Source: Pseudomonas karstica (GTDB lineage: Bacteria > Pseudomonadota > Gammaproteobacteria > Pseudomonadales > Pseudomonadaceae). From it: a stretch of 64,000 nt of DNA. Within the stretch, counting starts at the first letter, position 1. Each line of letters opens with the position of its first letter. The notes under the pieces are model-generated. The model was not told the origin of the DNA. It searched no databases and saw only the letters and a list, made by a program, of their open reading frames with translations. The position numbers were made by a program, and so were the translations under genes. The stretch lies in assembly GCF_009707515.1 (NCBI RefSeq), contig NZ_WLYI01000011.1, forward strand, positions 1 through 64,000, in the 5' to 3' direction. Shown here one piece after another: positions 18,060 to 27,260 of the stretch.

Positions 18060-20569
18060 TGGCACGTTTGCCGTTGTTACGCCTGCTCAGCCTTGCCCTG
18101 CGCCAATTGTTGCGCGATGCCCGCGCCGGCGAGTTGCGGGTGTTGTTCTTTGCCCTGCTGGTGGCCGTCGCCGCCAGTACGGCCATCGGTTACTTCGGTG
18201 CGCGCCTGAACGGCGCCATGATGTTGCGAGCCACCGAGTTTCTTGGTGCCGACCTGGTGCTCGAGGGCAGCTCGCCAGCCCGGTCCGAGCAAATCAAAAG
18301 CGGGACCGAGCTGGGGCTGGAACATGCCAGGGTCGTGGAGTTTTCCAGCGTCATCGCTACCGACAACGGCATCCAGCTTTCCAGTATCAAGGCCGTCAAC
18401 GAGCAATACCCGCTACGCGGTGAACTGAAAAGCGCCGCCGAACCCTTCGGCGAAGAAACCCAGGGAGGTGGGCCGAAACCGGGTGAGGCCTGGGTTGAAG
18501 CGCGCCTGCTGACCGCGCTGGACCTGAAGATTGGCGACAGTATCGATGTCGGCATGAAACCCTTGCGCATGACCCGCGTATTGACCTATGAACCGGACCG
18601 CGCAGGCAACCTGTATAACCTCACGCCCCGGGTGATGATCAACCTGGCCGACCTTGAGGCCACCGGCGTAGTGCAACCTGGCAGCCGGGTCAGTTACCGC
18701 GAACTCTGGCGGGCGCCGCAAGCAGGCACGACCCTGCAAACCTATCGTGACCTGGTCAAGCCCGGTCTCGCCGCCAACCAGCGCCTGCAGGATGCGCGCG
18801 ACGGTAACCAGCAGATCGGCGGCGCCCTGGGCAAGGCCGAACGCTACCTGAACATGGCCAGCCTGGTGGCCGTGTTGCTGTCCGGCGTGGCAGTGGCGCT
18901 CTCAGCCAATCGTTTCGCCAGCCGGCGTTTTGATGCCAGCGCATTGCTACGCTGCCTGGGCTTGTCGCGACGGGAAACGATGCTGCTGTTCAGCCTGCAA
19001 TTGACCGTACTGGGGCTGTTGGCCAGCCTTACCGGGGCCTTGCTCGGATGGCTGGCGCAATTGGGGTTGTTTTATCTGCTGCATGACCTGCTACCGACGG
19101 ACGTTCCACCGGGCGGCCTGTTACCCGCCATCGCCGGGATCGGCACCGGGCTGGTGGCCCTCGCCGGTTTCGCCCTGCCGCCACTGGCGGCATTGGGACG
19201 AGTCCCGCCGCTGCGGGTGTTGCGACGCGACCTGCTGCCAATCCCTTCCAGCACCTGGATGGTCTACGGCGCGGCACTGTTTGCCCTGGGCCTGATCATG
19301 TGGCGCTTGAGCCTGGACCTGGTTCTGACCTTCGCCCTGCTCGGTGGTGGAGTGGTGGCTGCACTGATCCTGGGCGGCCTGCTCCTGCTGCTGTTGCAAA
19401 GCCTGCGGCGGTTGCTCGCCCGTGCATCCCTGCCCTGGCGCCTGGGGCTGGGGCAACTGCTGCGCCACCCTCTGGCGGCAGCGGGACAGTCCCTGGCCTT
19501 TGGCCTGATCCTGCTCTCCATGGGGTTGGTCGCACTGCTGCGGGGCGAGCTGCTGGACACCTGGCAAAACCAGTTGCCCAAGGACGCCCCCAACTACTTC
19601 GCCTTGAACATCCTACCGGCAGACAAGGACGCCTTTGGTGCCCGCCTGCTGGAGTTGCAGGCGCAATCAGCACCGTTGTACCCGGTGGTACCAGGGCGCC
19701 TGATCAGCATCAATGGCGAGCCGGTGCAGGATATTGTCAGCAAGGACTCCAGTGGTGACCGCGCGGTCCAGCGCGATTTGAGCCTGACCTGGGCCGCCGA
19801 CCTGCCACCGGGCAACAGCCTGACAGCCGGCTCCTGGTGGTCAGCGCAGCCGAACGACGACATTCCCGGCGTCTCGGTGGAGTCCAAGGTTGCTGAAAGC
19901 CTGAAGCTGAAACTCAACGATCACCTGGTCTTCACCGTCGGCGGCGAAAACCGCGAGGCACGGGTCACCAGTCTGCGGGAGATCAACTGGGACAACTTCC
20001 AACCCAACTTCTTCATGATCTTCCAACCGGGTACCCTGAGAGACCTGCCCACCACCTACCTGACCAGCTTCTACCTGGCAGCCGGCCATGACTTGCAGAT
20101 CGTCGAGTTGTCCCGGGCCTTCCCGGCAGTGACTATCCTGCAAGTCGAAGCCCTGCTGGCCCAGTTGCGCAGCATCCTGGCCCAGGTGACCCTGGCAGTG
20201 GAGTACGTGCTGTTATTTGTTCTGGCCGCAGGGATGGCGGTGTTGTTCTCAGGCCTGCAAGCCACGCTGGATGAACGGATCCGCCAGGGTGCCCTGCTGC
20301 GCGCCCTGGGTGCCGAACGCAAGCTGCTGGTCAAGGCGCGACGTATCGAGTTCGGCTTGCTGGGAGCCGTCAGCGGCTTGTTGGCGGCGCTGGGGACAGA
20401 ACTGGTGACGTTGGTGTTGTATCGCTACGCCTTCGACCTGACGTGGCACCCACACCCCTGGCTGCTGCTGCTTCCAGTGATTGGTGCGGTGCTGATTGGC
20501 GGTGCCGGCGTATTTGGTACTCGACGGGCCTTGAATGCCAGCCCGTTGACCGTACTGCGTGAAGGCTGA
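18059..20569 (+). CDS. ABC transporter permease, FtsX/YbbP type
   Basis: The 836-residue membrane protein has an N-terminal transmembrane helix ([29 protein letters not shown]), a large periplasmic domain, a cluster of helices at about residues 260-490, a second periplasmic domain, and a final three-helix FtsX module at about residues 710-830 ([20 protein letters not shown]). This is the long YbbP form. It overlaps the ATPase gene by one base, so translation is coupled. MacB-like mechanotransmission of a periplasmic substrate, with no direct transport pore, is expected. Substrate unknown. Confidence 0.92.
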   Translation: MARLPLLRLLSLALRQLLRDARAGELRVLFFALLVAVAASTAIGYFGARLNGAMMLRATEFLGADLVLEGSSPARSEQIKSGTELGLEHARVVEFSSVIATDNGIQLSSIKAVNEQYPLRGELKSAAEPFGEETQGGGPKPGEAWVEARLLTALDLKIGDSIDVGMKPLRMTRVLTYEPDRAGNLYNLTPRVMINLADLEATGVVQPGSRVSYRELWRAPQAGTTLQTYRDLVKPGLAANQRLQDARDGNQQIGGALGKAERYLNMASLVAVLLSGVAVALSANRFASRRFDASALLRCLGLSRRETMLLFSLQLTVLGLLASLTGALLGWLAQLGLFYLLHDLLPTDVPPGGLLPAIAGIGTGLVALAGFALPPLAALGRVPPLRVLRRDLLPIPSSTWMVYGAALFALGLIMWRLSLDLVLTFALLGGGVVAALILGGLLLLLLQSLRRLLARASLPWRLGLGQLLRHPLAAAGQSLAFGLILLSMGLVALLRGELLDTWQNQLPKDAPNYFALNILPADKDAFGARLLELQAQSAPLYPVVPGRLISINGEPVQDIVSKDSSGDRAVQRDLSLTWAADLPPGNSLTAGSWWSAQPNDDIPGVSVESKVAESLKLKLNDHLVFTVGGENREARVTSLREINWDNFQPNFFMIFQPGTLRDLPTTYLTSFYLAAGHDLQIVELSRAFPAVTILQVEALLAQLRSILAQVTLAVEYVLLFVLAAGMAVLFSGLQATLDERIRQGALLRALGAERKLLVKARRIEFGLLGAVSGLLAALGTELVTLVLYRYAFDLTWHPHPWLLLLPVIGAVLIGGAGVFGTRRALNASPLTVLREG

Positions 20570-20576
20570 AAACGCC

Positions 20577-20610
20577 GATGGCCCGCTCTCCTCACGGAGT
20601 GCGGGCCATC
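20577..20610. terminator. Bidirectional hairpin between the ABC permease and greB
   Basis: GATGGCCCGC at 20577-20586 pairs with GCGGGCCATC at 20601-20610, and CTCC pairs with GGAG inside the loop, making an extended stem between two convergent genes. T-runs are short. Confidence 0.7.
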
Positions 20611-20615
20611 AAGGC

Positions 20616-21089
20616 CTACTTTACGTACTCGATCGCAGTAATCCACCAGCACACCTCGCCGCCTGGGGTCTGCACAATGGCCTCATCATCCACCTCCTTT
20701 CGCAGCAACGCCCTGGCCATGGGTGAATCGATGGAGATGTAGTCCATGCGCTCATAAATTTCATCGTATCCAACGATACGAAAGCGCTTGGTCTCACCCT
20801 GCTCGTTCTCAATGCTCACCCAAGCACCAAAAAACACCCGCCCCTCCTGCTCCGGCATGTACTCAACCACGCGCATGTCTTCCAGACGCTTGCGCAAGTA
20901 ACGTACCCGCCGGTCAATTTCGCGCAACAGCTTCTTGTTGTATTGGTAATCGGCGTTCTCGCTTCTATCCCCCAACGACGCTGCCCACGTCACTTTACGG
21001 GTGGTATCAGGGCGCTTTTCTCGCCACAGGTAATCAAGCTCTTTCTTTAGCGCCTCATGGCCTTCTTTGGTAATCAGCTTGGTACTCAA
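20616..21089 (-). CDS. greB: Transcript cleavage factor GreB
   Basis: This 157-residue protein closely follows GreB: KLITKEGHEALKKELDYLWREKRP, the acidic tip LGDRSENADYQY that enters the RNA polymerase active site, REIDRRVRYLRKRLE, and the C-terminal RFRIVGYDEI.ERMDYISIDSPMARALL. It rescues backtracked polymerase by stimulating RNA cleavage. The start is TTG at 21089: an in-frame TAG six bases upstream excludes an earlier ATG, and AAGGGG lies about ten bases before the TTG. The unusual start may limit synthesis. The gene upstream on the same strand is the coiled-coil protein at 21222. Confidence 0.93.
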   Translation of the reverse strand: MSTKLITKEGHEALKKELDYLWREKRPDTTRKVTWAASLGDRSENADYQYNKKLLREIDRRVRYLRKRLEDMRVVEYMPEQEGRVFFGAWVSIENEQGETKRFRIVGYDEIYERMDYISIDSPMARALLRKEVDDEAIVQTPGGEVCWWITAIEYVK

Positions 21090-21221
21090 AAGCTATACGC
21101 CCCTTGGGAGTTCAAACACATTGCGATATCTGCCATAAGGCAGCAACCGCCCGGTTTCAGTCGACTGAAGCCGATGATAAATGAACAGGGAAAAGTAGCC
21201 AGGGCTGGTTCACCTGAGTGA

Positions 21222-22367
21222 TCAGGCCATGTGCTCATCTCCCGTCCCCTGACCATGCTCGCCCTCCGGGCCGAGCATTTCGTCCAGGTCATGAAACAGC
21301 CCCCTGAGACTGTCCCGAAGCCGGAACATCTGCGACATTCCGGCTGCCAGTTGGTCCTCTCTATGACGGACAGCCAGGTCATGGCTGTGTAACTGGGCGG
21401 CCTGGCCTTCCAGGCGGTGCGCCAGCTCTTCCAGTCGGTGCTGTTCTACCTGCTGCGCCGCCAAGCGCCCTGCCAGTTGTGCTTCACGAGTATTCAGCGT
21501 CTGGGCCAACTGCTGCAAATCGAGCTCGTTTTCGGCAGCTCGCCCGGCCTCCTGTTGTTTTGCCTGCTCCCAATTGGCCCTTTCCTGCAACAACAGGCTG
21601 CGAGACTGGCCAAGCTCCTCTTCTTGTTTGAGCACAATGTTCTTCTGTTGCGTGAGCTCTTGAGCCACGCGAGCCAGATTGGTCAGGGTACTGTCCATCG
21701 CAAGCAATGATGACTGCGCTTCACTGGCAGGGGCAGGAAGCGTCTGGTCGCACTCCAGGGCCAACTGCACAGGCTCGATCGCCTCTGTCATCGATTCCAG
21801 CAGCGGTTCGGGCTGTGCCTGCGGCTCGGGAGTTGGCGATGGGGCATGCCTCACAGCGTTTGAAGGGGCCACCATTTGTGAGGAAAACCGAATCGAAGGA
21901 ACAATCAGCGAACTGCTCTCGATGGCAGGTAAACCCGGTACCGACGCCCCCAGGGTGATCACCTTCATCACCAGCACCTTCTTGATCGTCAACGAATGAT
22001 GATCTTCTGGCCGTGCGGGAGGCAGCCTGCACCCCTTCAAATCGACAAAATGATATGGAATGTGGGCCTCCGATGTGCCTCCAGGCTTGCCCCCCGACGC
22101 TGCAGCCACGGTCAGGATTTGCTTGAAAACATGCATCGCCACCTGCAAATCGCTGGGGGAGTCGATACCCCCAAGAAAATAACGCTCGGACTTTTTACGT
22201 AACGAGGCGATGTACACCCGTGAACTCCCCGGCTCTATCTCTTCATCCAGGCTATAGGCCAGAAAGTTCGAACCAATCTGAGTGACGGCGAAACCACAGA
22301 GCAGCGCACCATTAACCGGAGTGTCATGGCCAGAGTGCTCAAGGACAAGGGTACGTAGAAGCATCAT
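21222..22367 (-). CDS. Unrecognised protein with C-terminal coiled coil
   Basis: The 381-residue product is not a family I recognise. Residues 1-140 look globular (LLRTLVLEHSGHDTPVNGALL; YHFVDLKGCRLPPARPEDHH) with no signal peptide or membrane helix. Residues 140-215 are a Pro/Ser-rich linker (SPTPEPQAQPEP). Residues 225-355 form a long Gln/Glu/Leu-rich coiled coil (QELTQQKNIVLKQEEELGQS; LQQLAQTLNTREAQLAGRLA) and the tail is acidic. Two ATG codons stand together at the start. It is divergent from the Gld-like ABC cassette across a 321-base AT-rich gap, so it may be a cytoplasmic partner or an unrelated neighbour. It is followed by greB. Confidence 0.7.
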   Translation of the reverse strand: MMLLRTLVLEHSGHDTPVNGALLCGFAVTQIGSNFLAYSLDEEIEPGSSRVYIASLRKKSERYFLGGIDSPSDLQVAMHVFKQILTVAAASGGKPGGTSEAHIPYHFVDLKGCRLPPARPEDHHSLTIKKVLVMKVITLGASVPGLPAIESSSLIVPSIRFSSQMVAPSNAVRHAPSPTPEPQAQPEPLLESMTEAIEPVQLALECDQTLPAPASEAQSSLLAMDSTLTNLARVAQELTQQKNIVLKQEEELGQSRSLLLQERANWEQAKQQEAGRAAENELDLQQLAQTLNTREAQLAGRLAAQQVEQHRLEELAHRLEGQAAQLHSHDLAVRHREDQLAAGMSQMFRLRDSLRGLFHDLDEMLGPEGEHGQGTGDEHMA

Positions 22368-22688
22368 GAAATTCAGGTTCCCTGTTCGGATTGATAAAAC
22401 TTCAAGTACACATCAAACACTGAATAAGCGATAAACATCAGCAGGAACTGACCTAATTGTTTCAGCGACCATTCGGTTTACACGTAGGAGTTGGCTTATT
22501 CGAGCACCCTGGCATTTCCAAGGACGGACATTAAACGTACCATTTTTAAAACCCAACACCTGCGACTACCCACCCAATAGTTTTTCAAACTAAATATTTA
22601 AAAATACAATCAATCGACCCTTCTCCAGATCAATCCAAATATCGTTTCACTCGGTATGGCCGCCTAACTTACTCAGTAGAAAAATATA
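22368..22688. promoter_or_regulatory. AT-rich divergent promoter region of the Gld-like cassette
   Basis: No gene is seen. The DNA is clearly richer in A and T than its surroundings, particularly from 22540 to 22690 (for example AAACTAAATATTTAAAAATA near 22590). It must hold the promoters for the coiled-coil gene and the ABC cassette. The ATPase start has only a weak ribosome site (AGTAGA). Confidence 0.45.
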
Positions 22689-23615
22689 ATGATCGAGATA
22701 AAAAATCTAACAAAATACTATGGTCGCAGTTGCGTCATCAGCGACTTTAATTTTTGTACCCAGCACAAAGAGAGCCTGGGAATATTTGGACATGATGGGG
22801 CTGGTAAAACAACCCTGATAAAAATGCTGGCCAGGGCAATTCTCCCCTCATCCGGGCACATAAAGATGTTTGGCAGCAATGCCGACATTACACATCAACA
22901 GGCAAAAAAAATAATTGGCTACCAGCCTGAAAGCGCACTCAGCCACAGTGCCATGACGGTGAAGGGGTTTCTCGAGTTCATTGCCGATGTTCGCGGTTTT
23001 TGCGGCGTGAACAAACGCAAAGTGGTGGATCGAGCCGTCGATCGCCTGGAACTCAGGCCCACCCTCAAATACCCGGTTGAAATATTACCCCCAGGGCTGA
23101 AGCGCCGGGTATCCATAGCCCAGGCCATTCTGCATGAGCCGGCCTTGTTATTATTGGATGAGCCCACGGAAGGCCTGGCCCCCCATCAAAAACAAGCCAT
23201 CAGGACACTTATCAAGTCGTTGTCGAGCGAAATGAACGTCATCATTGCCTCCCGTGCTCCCGAAGAAGTGGCCTGTGTCTGCGATCGCGCCTTGATCATC
23301 TCTGGCGGCCGCTTATTGGCCGACTCACCGGTGCCAGACCTGATGCGCAGCTCCCGTCATTACCAAGCCGTCACCCTGGCGGCGGATGCTCCACTGGACC
23401 TGCTGGCACTGGCAGTATTGCCGGGTGTCGCGGGGATCGAAGAGCACCGTCAAACACCCGGCACAGTGACGATAGTGGCGATGCCGGGGCAAATCATTTA
23501 TCCCCATATCATCGCTCTGATCGCCAACCGTCGCTGGAAAATCAATGCGTTGAACCTGGAACCCGGACGCCTGGATGATGTGGTCCACCACCTGAGCCAG
23601 GAGGCGTCGACGTGA
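22689..23615 (+). CDS. Gld-type ABC transporter ATPase with degenerate signature, D-loop and H-loop
   Basis: The 308-residue protein has the GldA/CcmA-like ABC-2 ATPase layout. Walker A GHDGAGKT is at 34-41, the Q-loop Gln at 79, and Walker B LLLLDEPT ends with the catalytic Glu at 158, so ATP binding should work. Three other positions depart from the norm: the signature LSGG reads LPPG at 133-136, the D-loop reads EGLAP with Ala instead of Asp at 164, and the H-loop His is Arg189 (IIASRAPEEV). A C-terminal domain of about 100 residues follows. The next gene overlaps it by GTGA, so it is part of a coupled operon with GldF- and GldG-like partners. Hydrolysis may be slow or depend on asymmetry. 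Confidence 0.85.
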   Translation: MIEIKNLTKYYGRSCVISDFNFCTQHKESLGIFGHDGAGKTTLIKMLARAILPSSGHIKMFGSNADITHQQAKKIIGYQPESALSHSAMTVKGFLEFIADVRGFCGVNKRKVVDRAVDRLELRPTLKYPVEILPPGLKRRVSIAQAILHEPALLLLDEPTEGLAPHQKQAIRTLIKSLSSEMNVIIASRAPEEVACVCDRALIISGGRLLADSPVPDLMRSSRHYQAVTLAADAPLDLLALAVLPGVAGIEEHRQTPGTVTIVAMPGQIIYPHIIALIANRRWKINALNLEPGRLDDVVHHLSQEAST

Positions 23616-24337
23616 AATTGTTACCGGTGATATTCAAGCGTCAACTCATCAATTATCTGTCTGCGCCTGCAACTTATCTATGTATCGCTGTTTTCTTGCT
23701 GGCGGCCGCCACGGCTGGTTTTCAGATAGAAAAGTTGCTTGAGCATGGCAGTGCCGACCTGCATATTTTTTTCCAGTTTCACCCCTGGCTTTATTTATTG
23801 CTTGTTCCTGTACTGTGCACACAGCTTTGGTCGGACGAGTGTCAAAAAGGGGCAATTGATTTCCTGAATACATTACCGATCAGTGCCTTCGAACTTGCCG
23901 TAGGGAAATTCCTGGCGGCCTGGACGATTTCAGGCCTCGCGTTACTACTGACATTCCCAATAGTTATTACCGTCAATTATCTAGGCGATCCAGACAATGG
24001 CACCATTGCATTGCAACTACTCGGTAGTTGGTTACTGGCCGGCGCTTATCTGTCGGGAGGTTGCTTCATCTGTGCACTCACCCATCACCGGCTGGCTATT
24101 TTCACGTTAACCTTGGGCTTAATGCTTGCGGTCAGCGGAGTGTCATCTGCCATCGACGCTCTTGACCATCAAGCACCGATCTGGATCATTGATAGTTTAA
24201 TCTCGCTAAGTCCATTGACACGCTTCGACGCGATCAGCAACGGAGTGCTGGTATTGCAGGACTGTTTGTACTTCATCAGCATGATTATTGCGTTTCTAAC
24301 CGCGACAACCCTCCTCCTGAAACTCGGAAAAGGTTGA
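23612..24337 (+). CDS. GldF-like ABC-2 permease
   Basis: The 241-residue membrane protein has about six helices and the ABC-2 pattern: an N-terminal cytoplasmic amphipathic stretch (LLPVIFKRQLINYLSAPATYL), the loop SDECQKGAIDFLNTLPISAFELAVGKFLAAW typical of GldF, and four more helices. It starts at GTG 23612 overlapping the ATPase stop, with AGGAGG eight bases upstream. It would form the membrane part of the complex with the ATPase before it and the GldG-like protein after it. Substrate unknown; in Bacteroidota the GldAFG set supports gliding and secretion, which does not apply directly here. Confidence 0.85.
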   Translation: MKLLPVIFKRQLINYLSAPATYLCIAVFLLAAATAGFQIEKLLEHGSADLHIFFQFHPWLYLLLVPVLCTQLWSDECQKGAIDFLNTLPISAFELAVGKFLAAWTISGLALLLTFPIVITVNYLGDPDNGTIALQLLGSWLLAGAYLSGGCFICALTHHRLAIFTLTLGLMLAVSGVSSAIDALDHQAPIWIIDSLISLSPLTRFDAISNGVLVLQDCLYFISMIIAFLTATTLLLKLGKG

Positions 24338-24349
24338 AGGATAACTTCG

Positions 24350-26158
24350 ATGAAAGCCCTCATCAGCGTCGGCGCAACACTTGTTGTCATACTGTTATTT
24401 TTTCTCGCACTCAATCTGGCATGGGTACCGAGACTGCCTGATATTCGACTCGACCTGTCCAAACAAAAAGTCCATACGCTATCCGAACCGACCAGAACCC
24501 TGCTGGCCACACTGGAAAGCTCCATGGACCTGTATTTTTTCAATTCAAGAACACACCCTGAAAAAAGCAGCGCGGTGAAACACTACAGCAAGCGCGTCGA
24601 GACGTTGCTCAAGGCATACGAAAAAGCGGCAAAGGGTAAAATCAGATTACACCTTATCAATCCTGCGCCTTTTTCCGAGGAGGCCTACAAAGCCGGGCTG
24701 TTGGGCCTGGACGACAAGCAAGGGTTCTTTGGTCTTATTGGAACCAATGGGAACCATGGCGCCCAAAAAATCGAATCGTTCAGCCCCAATCAGGAGCCGT
24801 TACTGGAATATGAGATCAGCCACCTGATCTCCAGGTTAGCCAACCCCGAACAGGCCGTTATCGGTCTGATATCGGGGCTGCCCATGGATGGCAAACGGGA
24901 TCGACACAATCAGGTCTCCTCACCTCCCTGGCAGGCGTTGCAGGAGATACGTCGGCACTTTAACCTGATGAGCCTGGCGAACAATACCGAACACATTCCC
25001 GACCCGATTAACACCCTGATGCTGGTTCACCCCAAGCATTTACCCAGGCAAACCTTGTATGCAATCGACCAGTTTGTGCTGGGCGGGGGCAAGTTGATGA
25101 TGTTTGTCGACCCGATGAGCGAACAGGATCCCAGCACCGAAACGCCAGGCAAGTCCTCAAGCCTGGCGGGCATGCTGACAGCCTGGGGCGTGCAGATGCC
25201 TACAGACAAGGTGCTCGCCGACAGCCTTTACAGCACGCCGATCATCTTCGCCGACGGACAATCTCCTTTGCGCCATCCGACAGCCCTCACCTTGCCCCGC
25301 CAGGCCATGGCCCAGAATGACGTCAGCTCCTGGAAGCTGAACACCGTAACCGTGCTGAGCAGTGGTGCGCTCACGCCCCTCAAACAAAGCCGTACTACCT
25401 TCACCCCCTTGCTCCAAAGCTCCGGGCAAGCGGCGCTGTTTGATGCCGGCCGTTTCGTCAGCCCCACCGCCTTCGATGCACTGAGCAGCGAGGCAACGGC
25501 CCGCGGCCAGCGTCATGTCATCGCCGCCCGCATCCAGGGCCCAGCCTACTCAGCATTCGTGGACGGTATCGACGGCCGAAAAGCCGGCTTGCAAAAGGCT
25601 GCCGACATTCATGTGGTGGTGGTCGCCGATACCGATTTGCTCAGCGACCGTATGCGGGGGGGCTCCGTGCAACAGAGCAATGGAAAAAACGCCGCCCTTT
25701 CGGACAACATACGGTTTGTGCTCAATACATTGGATAACCTGTCCGGCCCCGATGCACTGATGAACATTCGTCCTCATACCGATATCCATCGACCACTGGC
25801 GGTATTGGAGACGTTACGCAATGAGGCAGCGAAGAGTTACCGGGAAAAGGCCGCAGCCCTGGAACAACTCCTGGTGCAGACGGAAAAGCAATGGCAGTCC
25901 TTGCACAACCAGCCGCTGTCCTTCGGCACAGAGCCGGTCACGTCAAACCCACTGTTGCAAGCACTTAACAAGGAACGTTTACGCTTGCCCATGGAGCTTC
26001 ACGTCTTGAAAAGCCAGGCTTACGCGAAGGTCCATGCCCTGGAGCGAAACGTGAAGCTGCTCAATATCGTTACGCTGCCGCTGCTACTGAGCCTGATTGC
26101 CCTGGTTGTTTTCCTGTCACGCCGGCGTCGACTTCCACTCTCGACGATCCTTTACTGA
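24350..26158 (+). CDS. GldG-like ABC accessory protein
   Basis: The 602-residue protein is anchored by one helix at the N-terminus (VGATLVVILLFFLALNLAWVP, about residues 6-26) and one at the C-terminus (IVTLPLLLSLIALVVFLSR, about residues 568-586). The large periplasmic region between has the ABC_transp_aux/GldG pattern: DLSKQKVHTLSEPTRTLLATLE; YYSKRVETLLKAYEKAAKGKIRLHLINP-like segment; IGLISGLPMDG; FVLGGGKLMMFVDP. GAAGGA lies eight bases before the ATG and only 12 bases separate it from the permease, so it is the third gene of the operon. The DUF4340 protein often found after GldG is absent; the next gene is convergent. Confidence 0.85.
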   Translation: MKALISVGATLVVILLFFLALNLAWVPRLPDIRLDLSKQKVHTLSEPTRTLLATLESSMDLYFFNSRTHPEKSSAVKHYSKRVETLLKAYEKAAKGKIRLHLINPAPFSEEAYKAGLLGLDDKQGFFGLIGTNGNHGAQKIESFSPNQEPLLEYEISHLISRLANPEQAVIGLISGLPMDGKRDRHNQVSSPPWQALQEIRRHFNLMSLANNTEHIPDPINTLMLVHPKHLPRQTLYAIDQFVLGGGKLMMFVDPMSEQDPSTETPGKSSSLAGMLTAWGVQMPTDKVLADSLYSTPIIFADGQSPLRHPTALTLPRQAMAQNDVSSWKLNTVTVLSSGALTPLKQSRTTFTPLLQSSGQAALFDAGRFVSPTAFDALSSEATARGQRHVIAARIQGPAYSAFVDGIDGRKAGLQKAADIHVVVVADTDLLSDRMRGGSVQQSNGKNAALSDNIRFVLNTLDNLSGPDALMNIRPHTDIHRPLAVLETLRNEAAKSYREKAAALEQLLVQTEKQWQSLHNQPLSFGTEPVTSNPLLQALNKERLRLPMELHVLKSQAYAKVHALERNVKLLNIVTLPLLLSLIALVVFLSRRRRLPLSTILY

Positions 26159-26164
26159 CACAAC

Positions 26165-26473
26165 TCAACGTCGTGTAATCAACCCCTGCCGTGAAATACG
26201 GGTCAGTTGCCGGATAACCTCCTCAGCCTCACTGGCACTGGGGGCTTGAATGACCGCCAGGTCGAAGCTGTCGCAGGCAAAGCGGGAAAGTGAATCACCG
26301 TCGTCGATAAACTGGATCAAAAAAGCCGATGGCCTGCCGGTACGGCGTGGCCAACCGTCCAGGTAACGCAACAGCGTAGGCTGATGCTTGCCACCCAGGA
26401 GGATTTTCGGATTGCGTTGAGTGAGGCCCGCAGTAATCGGGGCCAGGCGTATGAGGGGGCGTAGTGCATTCAT
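26165..26473 (-). CDS. Hypothetical protein, 102 residues
   Basis: A small soluble protein with no signal peptide or membrane helix, beginning MNALRPLIRLAPITAGLTQR. It contains a basic proline-rich start and a C-terminal helix SASEAEEVIRQLTRISRQG ending in ITRR. I do not recognise a domain. It is convergent with the GldG-like gene, with six bases between stops, and its product has no visible link to the cassette. Codon use looks ordinary for the genome, supporting a real gene. Confidence 0.6.
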   Translation of the reverse strand: MNALRPLIRLAPITAGLTQRNPKILLGGKHQPTLLRYLDGWPRRTGRPSAFLIQFIDDGDSLSRFACDSFDLAVIQAPSASEAEEVIRQLTRISRQGLITRR

Positions 26474-26677
26474 CGTGTCGTGTCTCGGCCTCAAAAGTCT
26501 GCGGGCAGGTGAGAGGCAACACCGAACCAGCGCTTTAGCGGTATTTCAAAACCTGGGCCAGGTTTCTGTCGGGACTGTTCTCAGTCACCTGTGGCGCCCC
26601 GCAATTAGCTGTTTAAATCGGCGCATGCGCAGCATCCTAGAGAAGCGTGTGGGGCGGTGTCAAGAATCCCGAGCAAC

Positions 26678-26705
26678 GAAAAGGCCCGCACATGCAGGCC
26701 TTTTC
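26678..26705. terminator. Intrinsic terminator downstream of the DoxX gene
   Basis: GAAAAGGCC pairs with GGCCTTTTC around a 10-base loop that contains GCACATGCA. The T-run on the minus strand fits termination of the DoxX transcript, whose stop lies 17 bases away. Confidence 0.75.
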
Positions 26706-26721
26706 AGGGACTTGCAGGGGT

Positions 26722-27156
26722 TCAGTTGGCGATTGCGCGGTCGGCAGACCATTTGCCCGCACCTTCCAGCATCACGGCGATCGTGCCACCTAACAAGGCC
26801 AGCGCGAACTCATAACCATTGTTGGCCATGAACAAGCCGTGCTGGATGTGTACCGAGAAAATCGCCACCAGTGAAACAATGCTCAAGCCCAGCGCCGCAG
26901 GGCGTGCCAACAAACCGATGATCAGTGCCAGGCCGGCGAAGAACTCGGTACCGCCCGACAGCAGCGCCATCAAGGTACCCGGCGCCAGGCCGATGCTTTC
27001 CATCCATTGGGCTGTGCCGGCCAGGCCGCCACCGCCAAACCAGCCGAAGAGTTTTTGCGAACCATGGGCGGCAAAGATGATGCCGACAAAAATCCGCAGA
27101 ACGGTCAGGCCGTAGCCTGCGCGAGTGGACAGGAGGTTTTTGATCATTGGGCTCAT
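26722..27156 (-). CDS. DoxX-family inner membrane protein
   Basis: The 144-residue, four-helix DoxX/DoxD protein carries the family motif LRIFVGIIFAAHGSQKLFGWFGGGGLAGTAQWM and GLALIIGLLARPAALGLS. ATG 27156 is preceded by AAGGAT. Relatives include quinone-linked oxidoreductase subunits and the MhqP/CatD group, some of which belong to oxidative-stress membrane complexes; the role of this orphan copy is unknown. An intrinsic terminator follows. It is on the same strand as the transglycosylase gene but over 100 bases downstream of it. Confidence 0.87.
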   Translation of the reverse strand: MSPMIKNLLSTRAGYGLTVLRIFVGIIFAAHGSQKLFGWFGGGGLAGTAQWMESIGLAPGTLMALLSGGTEFFAGLALIIGLLARPAALGLSIVSLVAIFSVHIQHGLFMANNGYEFALALLGGTIAVMLEGAGKWSADRAIAN

Positions 27157-27260
27157 ATTGATAATCCTTTTCAAGGTAGGAGGTTGGTTGGCCGCCATAT
27201 TAATCAGTTTATAAAATGATAAAATCCGAAATAATGCCGAGCAAGTATCTATTTAATCGA

